This document shows positions 8,958 to 19,359 of a stretch of DNA of 64,000 nucleotides, one piece after another. The translations under genes were made by a program, and so were the position numbers. The first letter of the stretch is position 1, and every line of letters begins with the position of its first letter. The DNA comes from Pseudomonadota bacterium (GTDB lineage Bacteria > Pseudomonadota > Gammaproteobacteria > Steroidobacterales > Steroidobacteraceae), in contig JAFEDR010000001.1 in the NCBI GenBank assembly GCA_018241525.1, positions 434,001 to 498,000 on the forward strand, written 5' to 3'. Below the pieces are notes generated by a model. That model worked only from the letters and a program-made list of their open reading frames with translations, was not told the origin of the DNA and made no database searches.

Positions 8958-10919
8958 TCAGCCGCGCGCCAGCGCGAGCTTCGCCTCGACGTGCTTGGCG
9001 AGCGAGGCGACCGTCGGGAAGTCGAAGAGCTCGGTGAGGTCCACGACGCCGGGGTAGGCCTTGTCGATTTCCTCGTGGATCTGGATCAGCGTCAACGAGC
9101 TCGCGCCAATCTCGAACAGGTTGTCGTCGACCTCGACGCGCTTGCCGGGCAGCGCCTCGTCGCAGATCGCCTTGATCCGCGCCTCGACGCCGGCTCCCGC
9201 GTCACGGTGCCCGTGGTGCGCCTCGCGCAGCCGGGCAAGGGCGGCGAGCTCGTCCGCGAACTCGCCCGCGACAAATGCCTCCTCGAGCTGCACGCGCTGG
9301 ATCTTGCCGCTGGTGGTCTTCGGAATGCGCTTTACCGGCACCACGTGCGCAACCTCGAGGCCGGCGTGCTCGTTGACGAGCCGCGTGACCTCGGCCGCGA
9401 CCGGCAGGAAATCCTCGAGCGTTCCCCGGTGCAGGATGAAGAACGTCAGCTCGTCGCCTTCCGCGCCGCTCGGCCGGCAGCCCGCCGCGACCACTTTGCC
9501 GAGCTCGAGGCCGGCGGCGCGCTGCGCGATCTCCTCGAGGTCGTGCGGGTAGTAGTTCTGGCCGTTGACGAAGATGATCTCTTTGGCGCGGCCCGTGATG
9601 TAGAGGTCGCCGTCGATCACGACGCCGAGGTCGCCCGTGTCGAGCCAGCCATCGGTGGTGATCATGCGTGCGTTGATCTCCGGCGCCTCGTAGTAGCCGC
9701 GAGTCACGTTGCCGCCGCGGATCAGCAGGTGGCCCACCGTACCATCCGGCAGTGCGCTGCGATCCTCCGCGGCGATGCGCACCTCGCTGCCGGGAAGCGG
9801 CCGGCCGCAGTTCATCAGCGCGAGCGCATCGCGCGCATCGGCGGTGGCACGCCCCGCTGGCGCGCCGGCCGCGAGCCGGTGGCGATCGAAGCGCAGCGCA
9901 CGGTACGTGCTGCCCACCGGCGGAAAGGTCATCGCCAGCGTCGCCTCGGCGAGGCCGTAGACCGGGAACATCGCCGTGCGGTTGAGGCCGTACGGCGCCA
10001 TCCGGTCCATGAACTCGTCGCAGAGCTCGACCGAGATCGGTTCGGCGCCGTTGAAGATCAGCCGCGCCGCGCTCAGGTCCACCCCCTCGAGTACGCGTTC
10101 GCCGAGCACCTTCAGGAAGTGGCGGTAGCCGAAGTTCGGCGAGCTCAGGATCGTCGCACCCTTGTCGCTGGCGAACTTCGGCCACAGCAACGGCCGGCGG
10201 ATGAACAGCTCCGTCGGCATCAGGTGATTCTCGATCCGGTTGGCGAACATGAATATGTGTTTGCCGATCAGCCCCATGTCGTGCGTCAGCGGCATCCAGC
10301 TGAGCGAGACGTCCTGGTCGCTGAAGCCTGCGGCGGCGGTGGCCCCGCGGCAGTTGGCGATCACGTTGCGGTGCGTAAGCACCACCCCTTTCGGGGTGCT
10401 GGTCGAGCCCGACGAGAACTGGATGAAGGCGACGTCGTCCGGGCCCACCGGCGCCGGGCGCCCGGCGCGCGAGACGTCCTCAACCGTGTCGGCGAGGAAC
10501 GCACGCCGCTCGAGGCGCGCGAACGTCTCCCCTTCGCCGACGCTGGCGGCGAAGGCGCCGATCCGCTCGAGGTTCTTGCGGTCGGTATACAGGTAGGGCG
10601 CGCCCAGCAGCTTGGCGATCCGCAGCAGCTTGTGGCGGTGCTCGTCGGAGATGCCGACCGCGAGCGGCACCGGCACGATGCCGCCGCTGAGCGCGGCCCA
10701 GAAGCCATCGATGAACTGCTCGTTGTTGTTCAGGAAGACGATCATCTTGTCGCCACGCTGCGCGCCGAGCTTCTGCAGGTGGTACAGGATGCCGAGCGCG
10801 CGCTCGTAGAGCGCGCCGTACGGGACCACGCGCTCGTCGCGCTCGCCCTCGAGGTAATGGATCGCGCGCGGCGCGCTGCGATTCGCCTCGAGAATCTCGG
10901 TCAGGGTCTCGTGCTGCAT
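8958..10919 (-). CDS. Fatty-acyl-AMP ligase fused to acyl carrier domain
   Basis: This 653-residue protein belongs to the ANL (AMP-binding) superfamily. An adenylation domain (about 1-560) shows the P-loop-like FSSGSTSTPKGVVLTHRN, YGLAEATLAM, DTGDLG and KTTSGKIQR motifs. It is followed by a carrier domain (about 575-650) with the phosphopantetheine serine at residue 608 in FEIGASSLTLIQ. The region IVPVPLAVGISDEHRHKLLRI resembles long-chain acyl-activating or polyketide-starter ligases. The predicted role is to activate a carboxylic acid as acyl-AMP and load it on its own carrier. ATG 10919 follows the P450 gene by 31 bases. The substrate is unknown. Confidence 0.87.
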   Translation of the reverse strand: MQHETLTEILEANRSAPRAIHYLEGERDERVVPYGALYERALGILYHLQKLGAQRGDKMIVFLNNNEQFIDGFWAALSGGIVPVPLAVGISDEHRHKLLRIAKLLGAPYLYTDRKNLERIGAFAASVGEGETFARLERRAFLADTVEDVSRAGRPAPVGPDDVAFIQFSSGSTSTPKGVVLTHRNVIANCRGATAAAGFSDQDVSLSWMPLTHDMGLIGKHIFMFANRIENHLMPTELFIRRPLLWPKFASDKGATILSSPNFGYRHFLKVLGERVLEGVDLSAARLIFNGAEPISVELCDEFMDRMAPYGLNRTAMFPVYGLAEATLAMTFPPVGSTYRALRFDRHRLAAGAPAGRATADARDALALMNCGRPLPGSEVRIAAEDRSALPDGTVGHLLIRGGNVTRGYYEAPEINARMITTDGWLDTGDLGVVIDGDLYITGRAKEIIFVNGQNYYPHDLEEIAQRAAGLELGKVVAAGCRPSGAEGDELTFFILHRGTLEDFLPVAAEVTRLVNEHAGLEVAHVVPVKRIPKTTSGKIQRVQLEEAFVAGEFADELAALARLREAHHGHRDAGAGVEARIKAICDEALPGKRVEVDDNLFEIGASSLTLIQIHEEIDKAYPGVVDLTELFDFPTVASLAKHVEAKLALARG

Positions 10920-10950
10920 TCGGCGGGGTCCTCGGGGAGGGCGGGCGTCG

Positions 10951-12279
10951 TCAGTGGCGCGGATGGAGTCGCACGCGCAGCCCGTGGCGGGTGCGCAGGT
11001 TGATCGCCGCCTCGACCTCGAGCGGCCGCCCGGCATCGAGCGGCTCGAAACGCCAGCGCCGCGCGACGCGCGCCACGTGCAGCGTCATTTCGTACATCGC
11101 GAAATTCTCGCCGACGCAGTGACGCGGCCCGGCGGCGAACGGGATGTAGATCCAATCGTCGCGCGGGTCGACCTTCGCGTCCGCGAATCGCTCGGGCAGG
11201 AAGCGCTCCGGCTCCGGCCAGTAGCGCGGGTGGCGCTGTATCAGGTACGGGCTGACCAGGACGTCGGTGCCGGCGGGCACGTCGTGCCCGGACAGGCGGT
11301 CGGGCCCGATGGTCCGCCGCGTCAGCAGCCAGCCTGGCGGATACAGCCGCATCGCCTCCTGGATGACCGCCTGCGTGTACTTGAGCGACTCGCTTTCATC
11401 AAAAGTCATCGCGCGCCGGTCTGGCGCGGCGTCGAGCTCGGCGCCGAGCCGCGCGGCCGCCTCGGGGTGCGACGCCAGCAGGTACCAGGTCCAGTTCAGC
11501 GCCGCCGCACTGGTCTCGTGCCCGGCAACCACCAGGGTCATGGTCTCGTCGATCAGCTCGCGATCCGGCATCGGCGCGCCGGTTTCCTTGTCGCGGGCGT
11601 CAATCAGCATGCCGAGGAAATCGAAGCGCTCGATGTGCTCCGCTCGCCGTCGCGCCGCCAGCTCGCCGACCAGCCGCGCCAGCGAGCGGAACTTGTAGGC
11701 AAATTGCAGATCGCGTGCCGAGTGTTCCGAGACGATTGCGAACGGGTTGCCGCCCATGCGCTCCGTGAGCCACTCGAGGTCGTCGCCGAAGATCGCGCGC
11801 AGGATGATCTCGAGCGTGAGCCCGCTCATTTCCTCGGTCACGTCCACCGGCTCGCCGCGCTCCGCGAAGCCCCGCCAGCGCTCGAGGCGCTCGTCGATCG
11901 CGCGCTCGATGACCGTGGCGAAGCGCTCCGTCACCCGGCGGTGGAACATCGGCTGGATCATCCGGCGCTGGCGCCGCCACAGGTCGCCTTCGCTGGTCAT
12001 GATGCCGTTGCCGAGCAGGATCTTGACGCGGTCGAGGCCTATACCCTTCGTGTAGTTACGGTGATTCGTCACCAGCACGCGCTTGATGTCGGCGGGGTTG
12101 TTGACGACCCAGGTCTCCGAGCCGCGGCCCGGAGCGTGGATCCGGAACAGGTCGCCGCACTCGGCTGCGGCGGCCACCAGCCGCTCGAGCGAATCCGGGG
12201 TCGAGCCGACGTCGAAGCGGTCGCTGGCGAGCGGCGGTGCCGCAAGGCTCGCGTTATGCTGGTCCGGTGCGGAGGGCAT
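10951..12279 (-). CDS. Cytochrome P450
   Basis: This 442-residue haem monooxygenase lacks an N-terminal membrane anchor, as is usual for soluble bacterial P450s. The I-helix oxygen-activation motif VAGHETSAAALNW, the K-helix EAMR (ExxR) and the haem loop FAAGPRHCVGENFAMYE with proximal Cys388 are intact. The PERF-like region reads PERFLPERF. General character suggests the fatty-acid/alkane-type group, but the substrate is not deducible. It is transcribed just ahead of the acyl-AMP ligase/ACP gene, so a carrier-bound acyl substrate is an attractive inference. Its ATG overlaps the divergent PPTase ATG within one CATG. Confidence 0.92.
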   Translation of the reverse strand: MPSAPDQHNASLAAPPLASDRFDVGSTPDSLERLVAAAAECGDLFRIHAPGRGSETWVVNNPADIKRVLVTNHRNYTKGIGLDRVKILLGNGIMTSEGDLWRRQRRMIQPMFHRRVTERFATVIERAIDERLERWRGFAERGEPVDVTEEMSGLTLEIILRAIFGDDLEWLTERMGGNPFAIVSEHSARDLQFAYKFRSLARLVGELAARRRAEHIERFDFLGMLIDARDKETGAPMPDRELIDETMTLVVAGHETSAAALNWTWYLLASHPEAAARLGAELDAAPDRRAMTFDESESLKYTQAVIQEAMRLYPPGWLLTRRTIGPDRLSGHDVPAGTDVLVSPYLIQRHPRYWPEPERFLPERFADAKVDPRDDWIYIPFAAGPRHCVGENFAMYEMTLHVARVARRWRFEPLDAGRPLEVEAAINLRTRHGLRVRLHPRH

Positions 12280-12949
12280 GCGGGATGCGCGATCGGTGAA
12301 GGGCGGGGCGCCAGTCGTCAGTTTACATTACGCCGCCGTGCCGGCGCAGCCGTGGCCGGCGCTGTGGGACGCTTGGCAGGCGCGTTTGCCCGCAGAAAAG
12401 CGCGCGACCATTGAGCGGCTGCGCACGCCCGCCGACCGCAGCGCGAGCCTGCTCGGGCTCGCGCTGCTGGAAGCGGCGCTCGACGAGACGCTGCGCCCGC
12501 GCTGGCCGCCGCGCTTCGAGGCAGGGGTGAAGCCGGCGCTCGCCGGCGGTCCCGATTTCAGCATCGCGCACGCGGCCGGCATCGTCGGCTGCGCGGTGGC
12601 CGGTGCCGGCCGAGTCGGCTTCGACGTCGAACGCGATGGCGCGGCGAGCGAGCGGCAGTTGCGGCTCGCGCTGGCGCCGGCGACACGCGCGCAAATCGCG
12701 GGCGGGACGCTCGCGCCGACGGATGCCTGGGTCATGACCGAGGCGGTGCTGAAGGCGGCCGGCTGCGGCGTCGAGCAGTCTGCGTCGGTTGAGCTCGCCG
12801 ACGGTGCCGCGTACCTCGCCGGCGCGAACTACGCCTTGTGCCGGGTCACGCTCGCCGCCGGGCTCGTGTCCTGGGTCGCGCACAGCCACGGCGCGGCCGC
12901 GCCACGGCTCCTGCGCCACGATCCCTGGGAGTTCGCACCGTTGCCGTGA
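12278..12949 (+). CDS. 4'-phosphopantetheinyl transferase superfamily protein
   Basis: This protein of about 223 residues has the Sfp-type signature: DFSIAHAAGIVGCAVAG followed by VGFDVERDG (magnesium-binding DxE) and WVMTEAVLKAAG (WxxxEAxxK). Such enzymes transfer phosphopantetheine from CoA to carrier-protein serines. The carrier domain encoded divergently at 8958-10919 is an obvious candidate substrate. The start is uncertain: ATG 12278 overlaps the P450 start, and GTG 12296 is an alternative that would remove six residues. The acyltransferase gene follows after 40 bases. Confidence 0.85.
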   Translation: MRDARSVKGGAPVVSLHYAAVPAQPWPALWDAWQARLPAEKRATIERLRTPADRSASLLGLALLEAALDETLRPRWPPRFEAGVKPALAGGPDFSIAHAAGIVGCAVAGAGRVGFDVERDGAASERQLRLALAPATRAQIAGGTLAPTDAWVMTEAVLKAAGCGVEQSASVELADGAAYLAGANYALCRVTLAAGLVSWVAHSHGAAAPRLLRHDPWEFAPLP

Positions 12950-12989
12950 CGGCGGCGAGCCCGCAGAATCCGCGCACTCCGGGGAGCCC

Positions 12990-13739
12990 ATGGCCGATTC
13001 GCCCGAACCTGCCGAGCAACGCAATACGCTCTACGAGCAGCGCACGCGCTCGGGCCGGCGCCTGACGCCGCTGCGGCGCTGGCTGTATCGCCTCGCCGTG
13101 CCCGTCGGCATGGGGCTGATCCGTTTCTGGTGGTGGAGCTGCCGCGTCGTGCGCGTGGTCGGCGACGAGCACGCCGCTGCGGCACTCGCCGGCGGGCCGA
13201 TCGTGCCGATCTGCTGGCACCAGCACCAGCTCTATTGCGTACGCTACCTGCTCGAGCAGCGCCGGCGGGGACTCGTGATCGGCTTCCTGATCAGCCCGTC
13301 CGTCGACGGCGAGATCCCGGCGGGGCTCGCGCGGCGCGCGGGTGCGCACGTGATGCGCGGCTCCTCGAGCAGCACCAGCGGTGCGCGGGTGCTGCGCGAC
13401 AACCTGATCGCGATGCGGGACGGCATCTCGCCGGTCATCACGCCCGACGGCCCATTCGGTCCACGCTACGAATTCAAGCCTGGCGCGATCCTGCTCGCGC
13501 AACTGACCGGCCGGCCGATGCTACCGCTGGCGTTTCATGCGCAGCCGGTGTTCCGCTTCCGCACCTGGGACCGATTCATGCTGCCGTGGCCCTTCGCCCG
13601 GGTGGCGATCGCGATCGGCACTCCCCGCTATGTGCCGAAATCGCTCGACGCGGCCAGCCTAGCCCGGTTGCAGGCGGAGATGAAGGCGGAACTCGCCGCC
13701 GTCTATCAGACCGCGCGCGAGGCGTTCGGCAGCGGCTGA
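12990..13739 (+). CDS. DUF374 lysophospholipid-acyltransferase-like protein
   Basis: The 249-residue protein resembles the DUF374 group of the LPLAT superfamily, with a hydrophobic segment near residue 33-50. Signature pieces are PIVPICWHQHQLYC, SPSVDGEIPAGLARRAGAHV, RGSSSSTSGARVLRD and ITPDGPFGPRYEFKPGAILL. Many homologues act in lipid A or envelope lipid assembly; the acceptor here is unknown. A GGGAG precedes the ATG at 12990. The last 34 bases overlap the convergent CDF transporter gene. Confidence 0.8.
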   Translation: MADSPEPAEQRNTLYEQRTRSGRRLTPLRRWLYRLAVPVGMGLIRFWWWSCRVVRVVGDEHAAAALAGGPIVPICWHQHQLYCVRYLLEQRRRGLVIGFLISPSVDGEIPAGLARRAGAHVMRGSSSSTSGARVLRDNLIAMRDGISPVITPDGPFGPRYEFKPGAILLAQLTGRPMLPLAFHAQPVFRFRTWDRFMLPWPFARVAIAIGTPRYVPKSLDAASLARLQAEMKAELAAVYQTAREAFGSG

Positions 13740-14884
13740 GCCGCAGCGCCGCTGCCGTGGCAGCGAAGGTCGTCGTCGGCGCACTCGGCCGCCTCGAGCT
13801 GGATCGTCGAGTGCGAGATCGCGAAGTCTGACACCAGCACCCGCTTGAGTTCGGCGAGTGCGCCGCCGGCGTCAGCGCCGGGTGCCAGCCGGGCGTGCAG
13901 GGTCAGCAGCGTTTCCCGCGGCGTCAGCGACCAGGCGTGGACGTGGTGTACGTCGGTCACTGCCGGCACGCTCTTCACCAGATGCCCCGCGAGGGCGTCC
14001 GAGTCGAAGCCGTGCGGCGTTCCCTCCTGCAGCACGTGCGCTGAATGGCGCAGCAGCTGCCAGGCGCCGCGGGCGATCAGGGCCGTGACCACCAGCGACA
14101 GCCAAGGGTCGGCCGCGAGCCAGCCCGTCGTCATCACGAGCAGTGCCGCGAGCACCGCCGCGCCGGAGCCGGCGAGGTCGCTGAGGACGTGCAGGTATGC
14201 GGCGCGCACGTTCAGGTCGTGCTCGTCGCCGTGCAGCAGCCAGGCGGCGAGCAGGTTCACCGCCGCGCCGGCCAGCGCGACGCCGAGTGCGAGGGGCGCG
14301 TTGATTGGGTGCGGCGCCATCAGCCGCTGGACGGCCTCGACGATGATCGCGACCACGATCGCGAGCAGCAGCAACGAGTTCACGAACGCGGCCAGCACCT
14401 GCAGGCGGCTGTGCCCGAAGCTCCGGGCGTGCGAGGCCGGACGGCGGGCGAGGCGGTGGGCGAAATAGGCAAGCGCGAGCGCCAGGGTGTCGACGAACAT
14501 GTGCCCGGCATCGGCGAGCAGGGCGAGCGAGCCGGACCAGTAGCCGCCGACGCCCTCGACGATCGTGAATCCACCGATCAGCCAGAACGCCATCCCGAGG
14601 CCGCCGGCCGCGCCATGGGAGTGTCCGTGGGTGTGGTCATGCTGATGGCCGTGGCCGTGGCCGTGCGGATGCTCCTGCCCGGCGCCCCCGCCTGCCTCGC
14701 GCCGGGGTCCGGGATCGCCACCGTGCCGGTGGCCGTGGCCATGGTCGTGACCGTGGTGATCCTGACCGTGACGGTGGCCAGCGTCGTGGCCGTGGCCGTG
14801 CGAGGTCGAGGGGCCGGCCGGGGAGCCGCCGGTCGCAGGGCGGCCGCCCGAGGGTGCGTGGTGGTGATCGTGATCGTTCGGCAT
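13706..14884 (-). CDS. Cation diffusion facilitator with long His-rich N-terminus (CzcD/ZitB type)
   Basis: This 392-residue CDF transporter exports divalent metals, most likely zinc, by proton antiport. After about 95 cytosolic residues packed with HGHDHGH-like repeats come six membrane helices. Metal-site residues appear in LLADAGHMFVDTLAL (HxxxD) and LHVLSDLAGS (HxxxD). A cytosolic C-terminal domain contains DVHHVHAWSL. The His-rich arm probably binds or buffers zinc. The gene overlaps the convergent acyltransferase by 34 bases. Confidence 0.92.
   Translation of the reverse strand: MPNDHDHHHAPSGGRPATGGSPAGPSTSHGHGHDAGHRHGQDHHGHDHGHGHRHGGDPGPRREAGGGAGQEHPHGHGHGHQHDHTHGHSHGAAGGLGMAFWLIGGFTIVEGVGGYWSGSLALLADAGHMFVDTLALALAYFAHRLARRPASHARSFGHSRLQVLAAFVNSLLLLAIVVAIIVEAVQRLMAPHPINAPLALGVALAGAAVNLLAAWLLHGDEHDLNVRAAYLHVLSDLAGSGAAVLAALLVMTTGWLAADPWLSLVVTALIARGAWQLLRHSAHVLQEGTPHGFDSDALAGHLVKSVPAVTDVHHVHAWSLTPRETLLTLHARLAPGADAGGALAELKRVLVSDFAISHSTIQLEAAECADDDLRCHGSGAAAQPLPNASRAV
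14614..14875 (-). repeat. Low-complexity coding repeat (His/Gly/Asp codons)
   Basis: Iterated CAC/GGC/GAC codons, read as runs of GGCCGTGGCCGTGG-type sequence on the plus strand, encode the His-rich N-terminal arm of the CDF transporter. It is a coding low-complexity tract, not an independent element. It may be prone to in-frame length change. Confidence 0.7.
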
Positions 14885-15093
14885 GCCGGCACTCTAGGGG
14901 GCAGGGTCGGGCGGTGCAATGAAGCTAAAATACCAATACTGTCTTGCGGTTAGCTTGCAATCCTCGAAAAACCTGACAGAATGGCCTGCAACTCCGCAGC
15001 GCAAGGCGTTCCGAGAACTGTGCCACAGGTCCGCGTCCACTCCGGAGGTGACTGCGAGACTGGCATCAGATCCAGGCGGGTTGGGTCGCGGCG
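14885..15093. other. Intergenic region upstream of the GGDEF-EAL gene
   Basis: This 209-base spacer separates the CDF and GGDEF-EAL start codons, which are divergent. It is more AT-rich near 14920-14985 than its surroundings, consistent with promoters in that part, but no box pair matches sigma70 well. The best plus-strand guess is TTGCAA (14956-14961) with an AGAATG-like -10. No RNA gene or small coding frame is evident. Confidence 0.4.
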
Positions 15094-17793
15094 ATGCCGA
15101 CGATAAAAGGCCAGGACGAGCGGGAATTCACGGCGTCGGACATCCTGGCGCCGCAGCGCTGGTCGTCGGCGGCGAGCCGTCCCGCGTTTGGCCTCGACGT
15201 CACCTGCACCAAGATCGCGGTCGACTTCCAGAACCTCGAGCCGCGGACCGCCGAGACGGTCATCCGCCGCAACCTCGAGCTGCTGCGCGAGGCCACCGGC
15301 ACCGACGCCGTGTTCCTCGCCAGCTTCGAATCCGCTTCCGGATCGATCGGCCAGATCGAGGTCTCGAAGGGCCTGTTCGTCCCGTGCTCGCCGGAGGTAC
15401 TGCGCGGCGAGCCGCTCGCGAAGCTGCCCTACGTGCGCGATCGGCTCTCGCACACCCGCATCCTCGAGATCCGTGACACGCTGACGGCCCGCGCGGAGCA
15501 CGCTGGCGAGGCTCAGCGCTTTGGCGAGCTCGGGATGCGCGCAATCCTGCTGGTCGGCCTCGCTGTCCGCGAGCGCCCGTATGGCTTCCTCGGGCTTGCG
15601 ACCGGATCGCCCTGCGCCGGCTGGGACGTGAACTTTCACCTGCTGCTGAAGCTCGTGGGCAACAGCCTCGCCGGCGGCCTCGATCGGGTGGCCCTCGAGC
15701 GAGAGCTCGCCGACTTGCGCGAGCGTAACGAGCTCGCGCTGCCGTGCACGAACGAGGGCCTGTGGGACTACGAAGCGGCCAGCAACCGCACCTGGTTCTC
15801 GCCACGCTGGAAGGCAATGCTCGGCTACGCCGAGGACGAGCTGAACCGCGCGCCCGACTGGAACAAGCTGGTGCACCCGGACGACCTGCCGCGCGTCTCG
15901 CAGATGATCCGCGAGCACGTCGCCGGTCGTTCGCCGATGTTCGAGAGCATGCACCGCATGCGCCACCGCGACGGTGAGTGGCGCTGGGTGGTGTCGCGGG
16001 CCAAGGCGCACGTCGACGCCGGCAGCCTGAAGCGCCTGATCGGCGTCGAGCTCGACGTCACCGAGCGCAAGCTCTACGAGGAGGCGTTGTTCCGCGAAAA
16101 GGAACGCGCCCAGATCACGCTGCAGTCGATCGGTGACGGCGTCATCACGACCGACGAGCACTCGCGCGTCGAGTACCTGAATCCGGTCGCCGAGGAGCTG
16201 ACCGGCTGGCGCGTCGAGGACGCCATGGGCCGGAACCTCGACGACATCTTCCGGGCATTCCACGAGGAGACCTGCGAGCCGCTCGAGAACCCGCTGGCCT
16301 CCGCGATCCGTCGCCTGCGGCCGGTGAAGTCCGTGCGGCCGATGCTGTTCATCCGCCGCGACGGCAACGAGATCTACATCGAGAGCACGGCCTCGCCGAT
16401 CCGCGACGGCACCGGCACCGTGACCGGCGGCGTGCTCGTGTTCCACGACGTCAGCGAGTCGCGCGAGCTCAACCGGCGCCTCAGCTACCACGCCAGCCAC
16501 GACGTGCTGACCGGCCTCGTGAACCGGCGCGAGTTCGAGAACCGCCTCGAGCGTGCGCTGCGCAGCGCCAAGGCGCGCGAGACGTCCTACGCGCTCTGCT
16601 ACCTCGACCTCGACCAGTTCAAGATCGTCAACGACACCTGCGGGCACAGCGCCGGCGACGCGCTGCTCGGCCAGGTCGGCCAGCTGCTCAAATCGAAGGT
16701 CCGCTGGCGCGACACGCTGTCGCGCCTCGGCGGTGACGAATTCGGCGTGCTGCTCGAGGCATGCTCGCTGGACGAGGCGCTGCGCACCGCCGAGGGCCTG
16801 CGCGAGGCGGTTCGCAACTGCCGCTTCCAGTGGGAGGAGCGCACCTTCCGCCTCGGCGTCAGCATCGGCGTCGTGCCGATCGCCCCGGAGAACGAGGATG
16901 TCGCCTCGGTGCTCTCGGCCGCCGACAGCGCGTGCCAGGCGGCCAAGGAGCAGGGTCGCAACCGCGTCCACTGCTTCGAAGAGAACGACATCGACCTGAT
17001 GCGCCGCCGCCGCGAGATGCAGTGGGCGGCACGCATCAACACGGCCCTCGAGGAGGGCCGGTTCGACCTCTACCGGCAGACGATCCAGCCGCTGCAGGTC
17101 GAGGAATCGGGCCTGCACTACGAGATCCTGCTGCGCATGCGCGACGAGCAGGGCAAGATCATCACGCCGGACAACTTCATCGCCGCCGCCGAGCGCTACG
17201 GGCTGACGCCCTCGATCGACCGCTGGGTGGTGGAAAACACGCTGCGCTGGCTGGTCAGCGAGGCCGACGAGCGCGACAAGCTCGCGATGTGCTCGATCAA
17301 CCTGTCCGGCCAGAGCCTCGGCGACGACAAGTTCCTGCCGTTCGTGATCGAGCAGTTCCACCGCACCGGCCTCGACGCGCGGCGGATCTGCTTCGAGATC
17401 ACCGAAACGGCGGCCATCGCGAGCTTCTCGCAGGCGAACCGGTTCATCCAGGCGCTGAAGGAGCTCGGCTGCAAGTTCGCGCTCGACGATTTCGGCACGG
17501 GCCTGTCGTCCTTCGGCTACCTGAAGCACTTCCCGGTCGACTTCCTGAAGATCGACGGCAGCTTCGTCAAGGAGATCCTGCACGACCCGATCGACCGCGA
17601 GATGGTGCGCTCGATCAACGAGATCGGGCACCTGACGAACAAGCGGACGATCGCCGAATTCGCCGAGAACGACGACATCATCACGATGCTGCGGAATCTC
17701 GGCGTCGACTACGCACAGGGCTACGGGGTCGCGCGGCCGCAGAAGATCCAGCGCGGCCCAGCCGAGCGCAGCGTCAGCGGCGAGCCGACCTGA
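15094..17793 (+). CDS. GAF-PAS-PAS-GGDEF-EAL c-di-GMP turnover protein
   Basis: This 899-residue cytoplasmic protein has a GAF-like N-terminus (about 45-210), two PAS domains (about 225-335 and 345-460), GGDEF (about 465-630) and EAL (about 640-885). GGDEF is intact at residues 546-550 and is preceded by an RxxD inhibitory site (RWRD). The EAL motif reads EIL at 677-679 but keeps the ExLxR pattern. NLS, EITET, DDFGTG, the KID lysine and YAQGYG are also present, so both diguanylate cyclase and phosphodiesterase activity are possible. There are no membrane helices, so the signal is probably intracellular (redox, ligand or small molecule). The start is the only upstream ATG and its SD is weak. 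It converges on nadC. Confidence 0.9.
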   Translation: MPTIKGQDEREFTASDILAPQRWSSAASRPAFGLDVTCTKIAVDFQNLEPRTAETVIRRNLELLREATGTDAVFLASFESASGSIGQIEVSKGLFVPCSPEVLRGEPLAKLPYVRDRLSHTRILEIRDTLTARAEHAGEAQRFGELGMRAILLVGLAVRERPYGFLGLATGSPCAGWDVNFHLLLKLVGNSLAGGLDRVALERELADLRERNELALPCTNEGLWDYEAASNRTWFSPRWKAMLGYAEDELNRAPDWNKLVHPDDLPRVSQMIREHVAGRSPMFESMHRMRHRDGEWRWVVSRAKAHVDAGSLKRLIGVELDVTERKLYEEALFREKERAQITLQSIGDGVITTDEHSRVEYLNPVAEELTGWRVEDAMGRNLDDIFRAFHEETCEPLENPLASAIRRLRPVKSVRPMLFIRRDGNEIYIESTASPIRDGTGTVTGGVLVFHDVSESRELNRRLSYHASHDVLTGLVNRREFENRLERALRSAKARETSYALCYLDLDQFKIVNDTCGHSAGDALLGQVGQLLKSKVRWRDTLSRLGGDEFGVLLEACSLDEALRTAEGLREAVRNCRFQWEERTFRLGVSIGVVPIAPENEDVASVLSAADSACQAAKEQGRNRVHCFEENDIDLMRRRREMQWAARINTALEEGRFDLYRQTIQPLQVEESGLHYEILLRMRDEQGKIITPDNFIAAAERYGLTPSIDRWVVENTLRWLVSEADERDKLAMCSINLSGQSLGDDKFLPFVIEQFHRTGLDARRICFEITETAAIASFSQANRFIQALKELGCKFALDDFGTGLSSFGYLKHFPVDFLKIDGSFVKEILHDPIDREMVRSINEIGHLTNKRTIAEFAENDDIITMLRNLGVDYAQGYGVARPQKIQRGPAERSVSGEPT

Positions 17794-17813
17794 GCCGGCG
17801 CGCTGCCCCCGTC

Positions 17814-19359
<1,546 letters not shown>

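Noticed and set aside
14640..14800. GGCCGTGG-type repeats as a CRISPR-like or regulatory repeat array
   Set aside because: They are in-frame His/Gly codons of the CDF transporter without spacers of constant length.
17122..17130. EIL instead of EAL taken as a dead phosphodiesterase
   Set aside because: The functional pattern ExLxR and the other metal and catalytic residues are retained; A-to-I/V variants are common in active enzymes.
14950..17631. A very long open frame antisense to the GGDEF-EAL gene
   Set aside because: Its translation is Arg/His/Leu/Ala-rich with no recognisable domain, while the opposite strand has five intact domains. High GC content creates such shadow frames.
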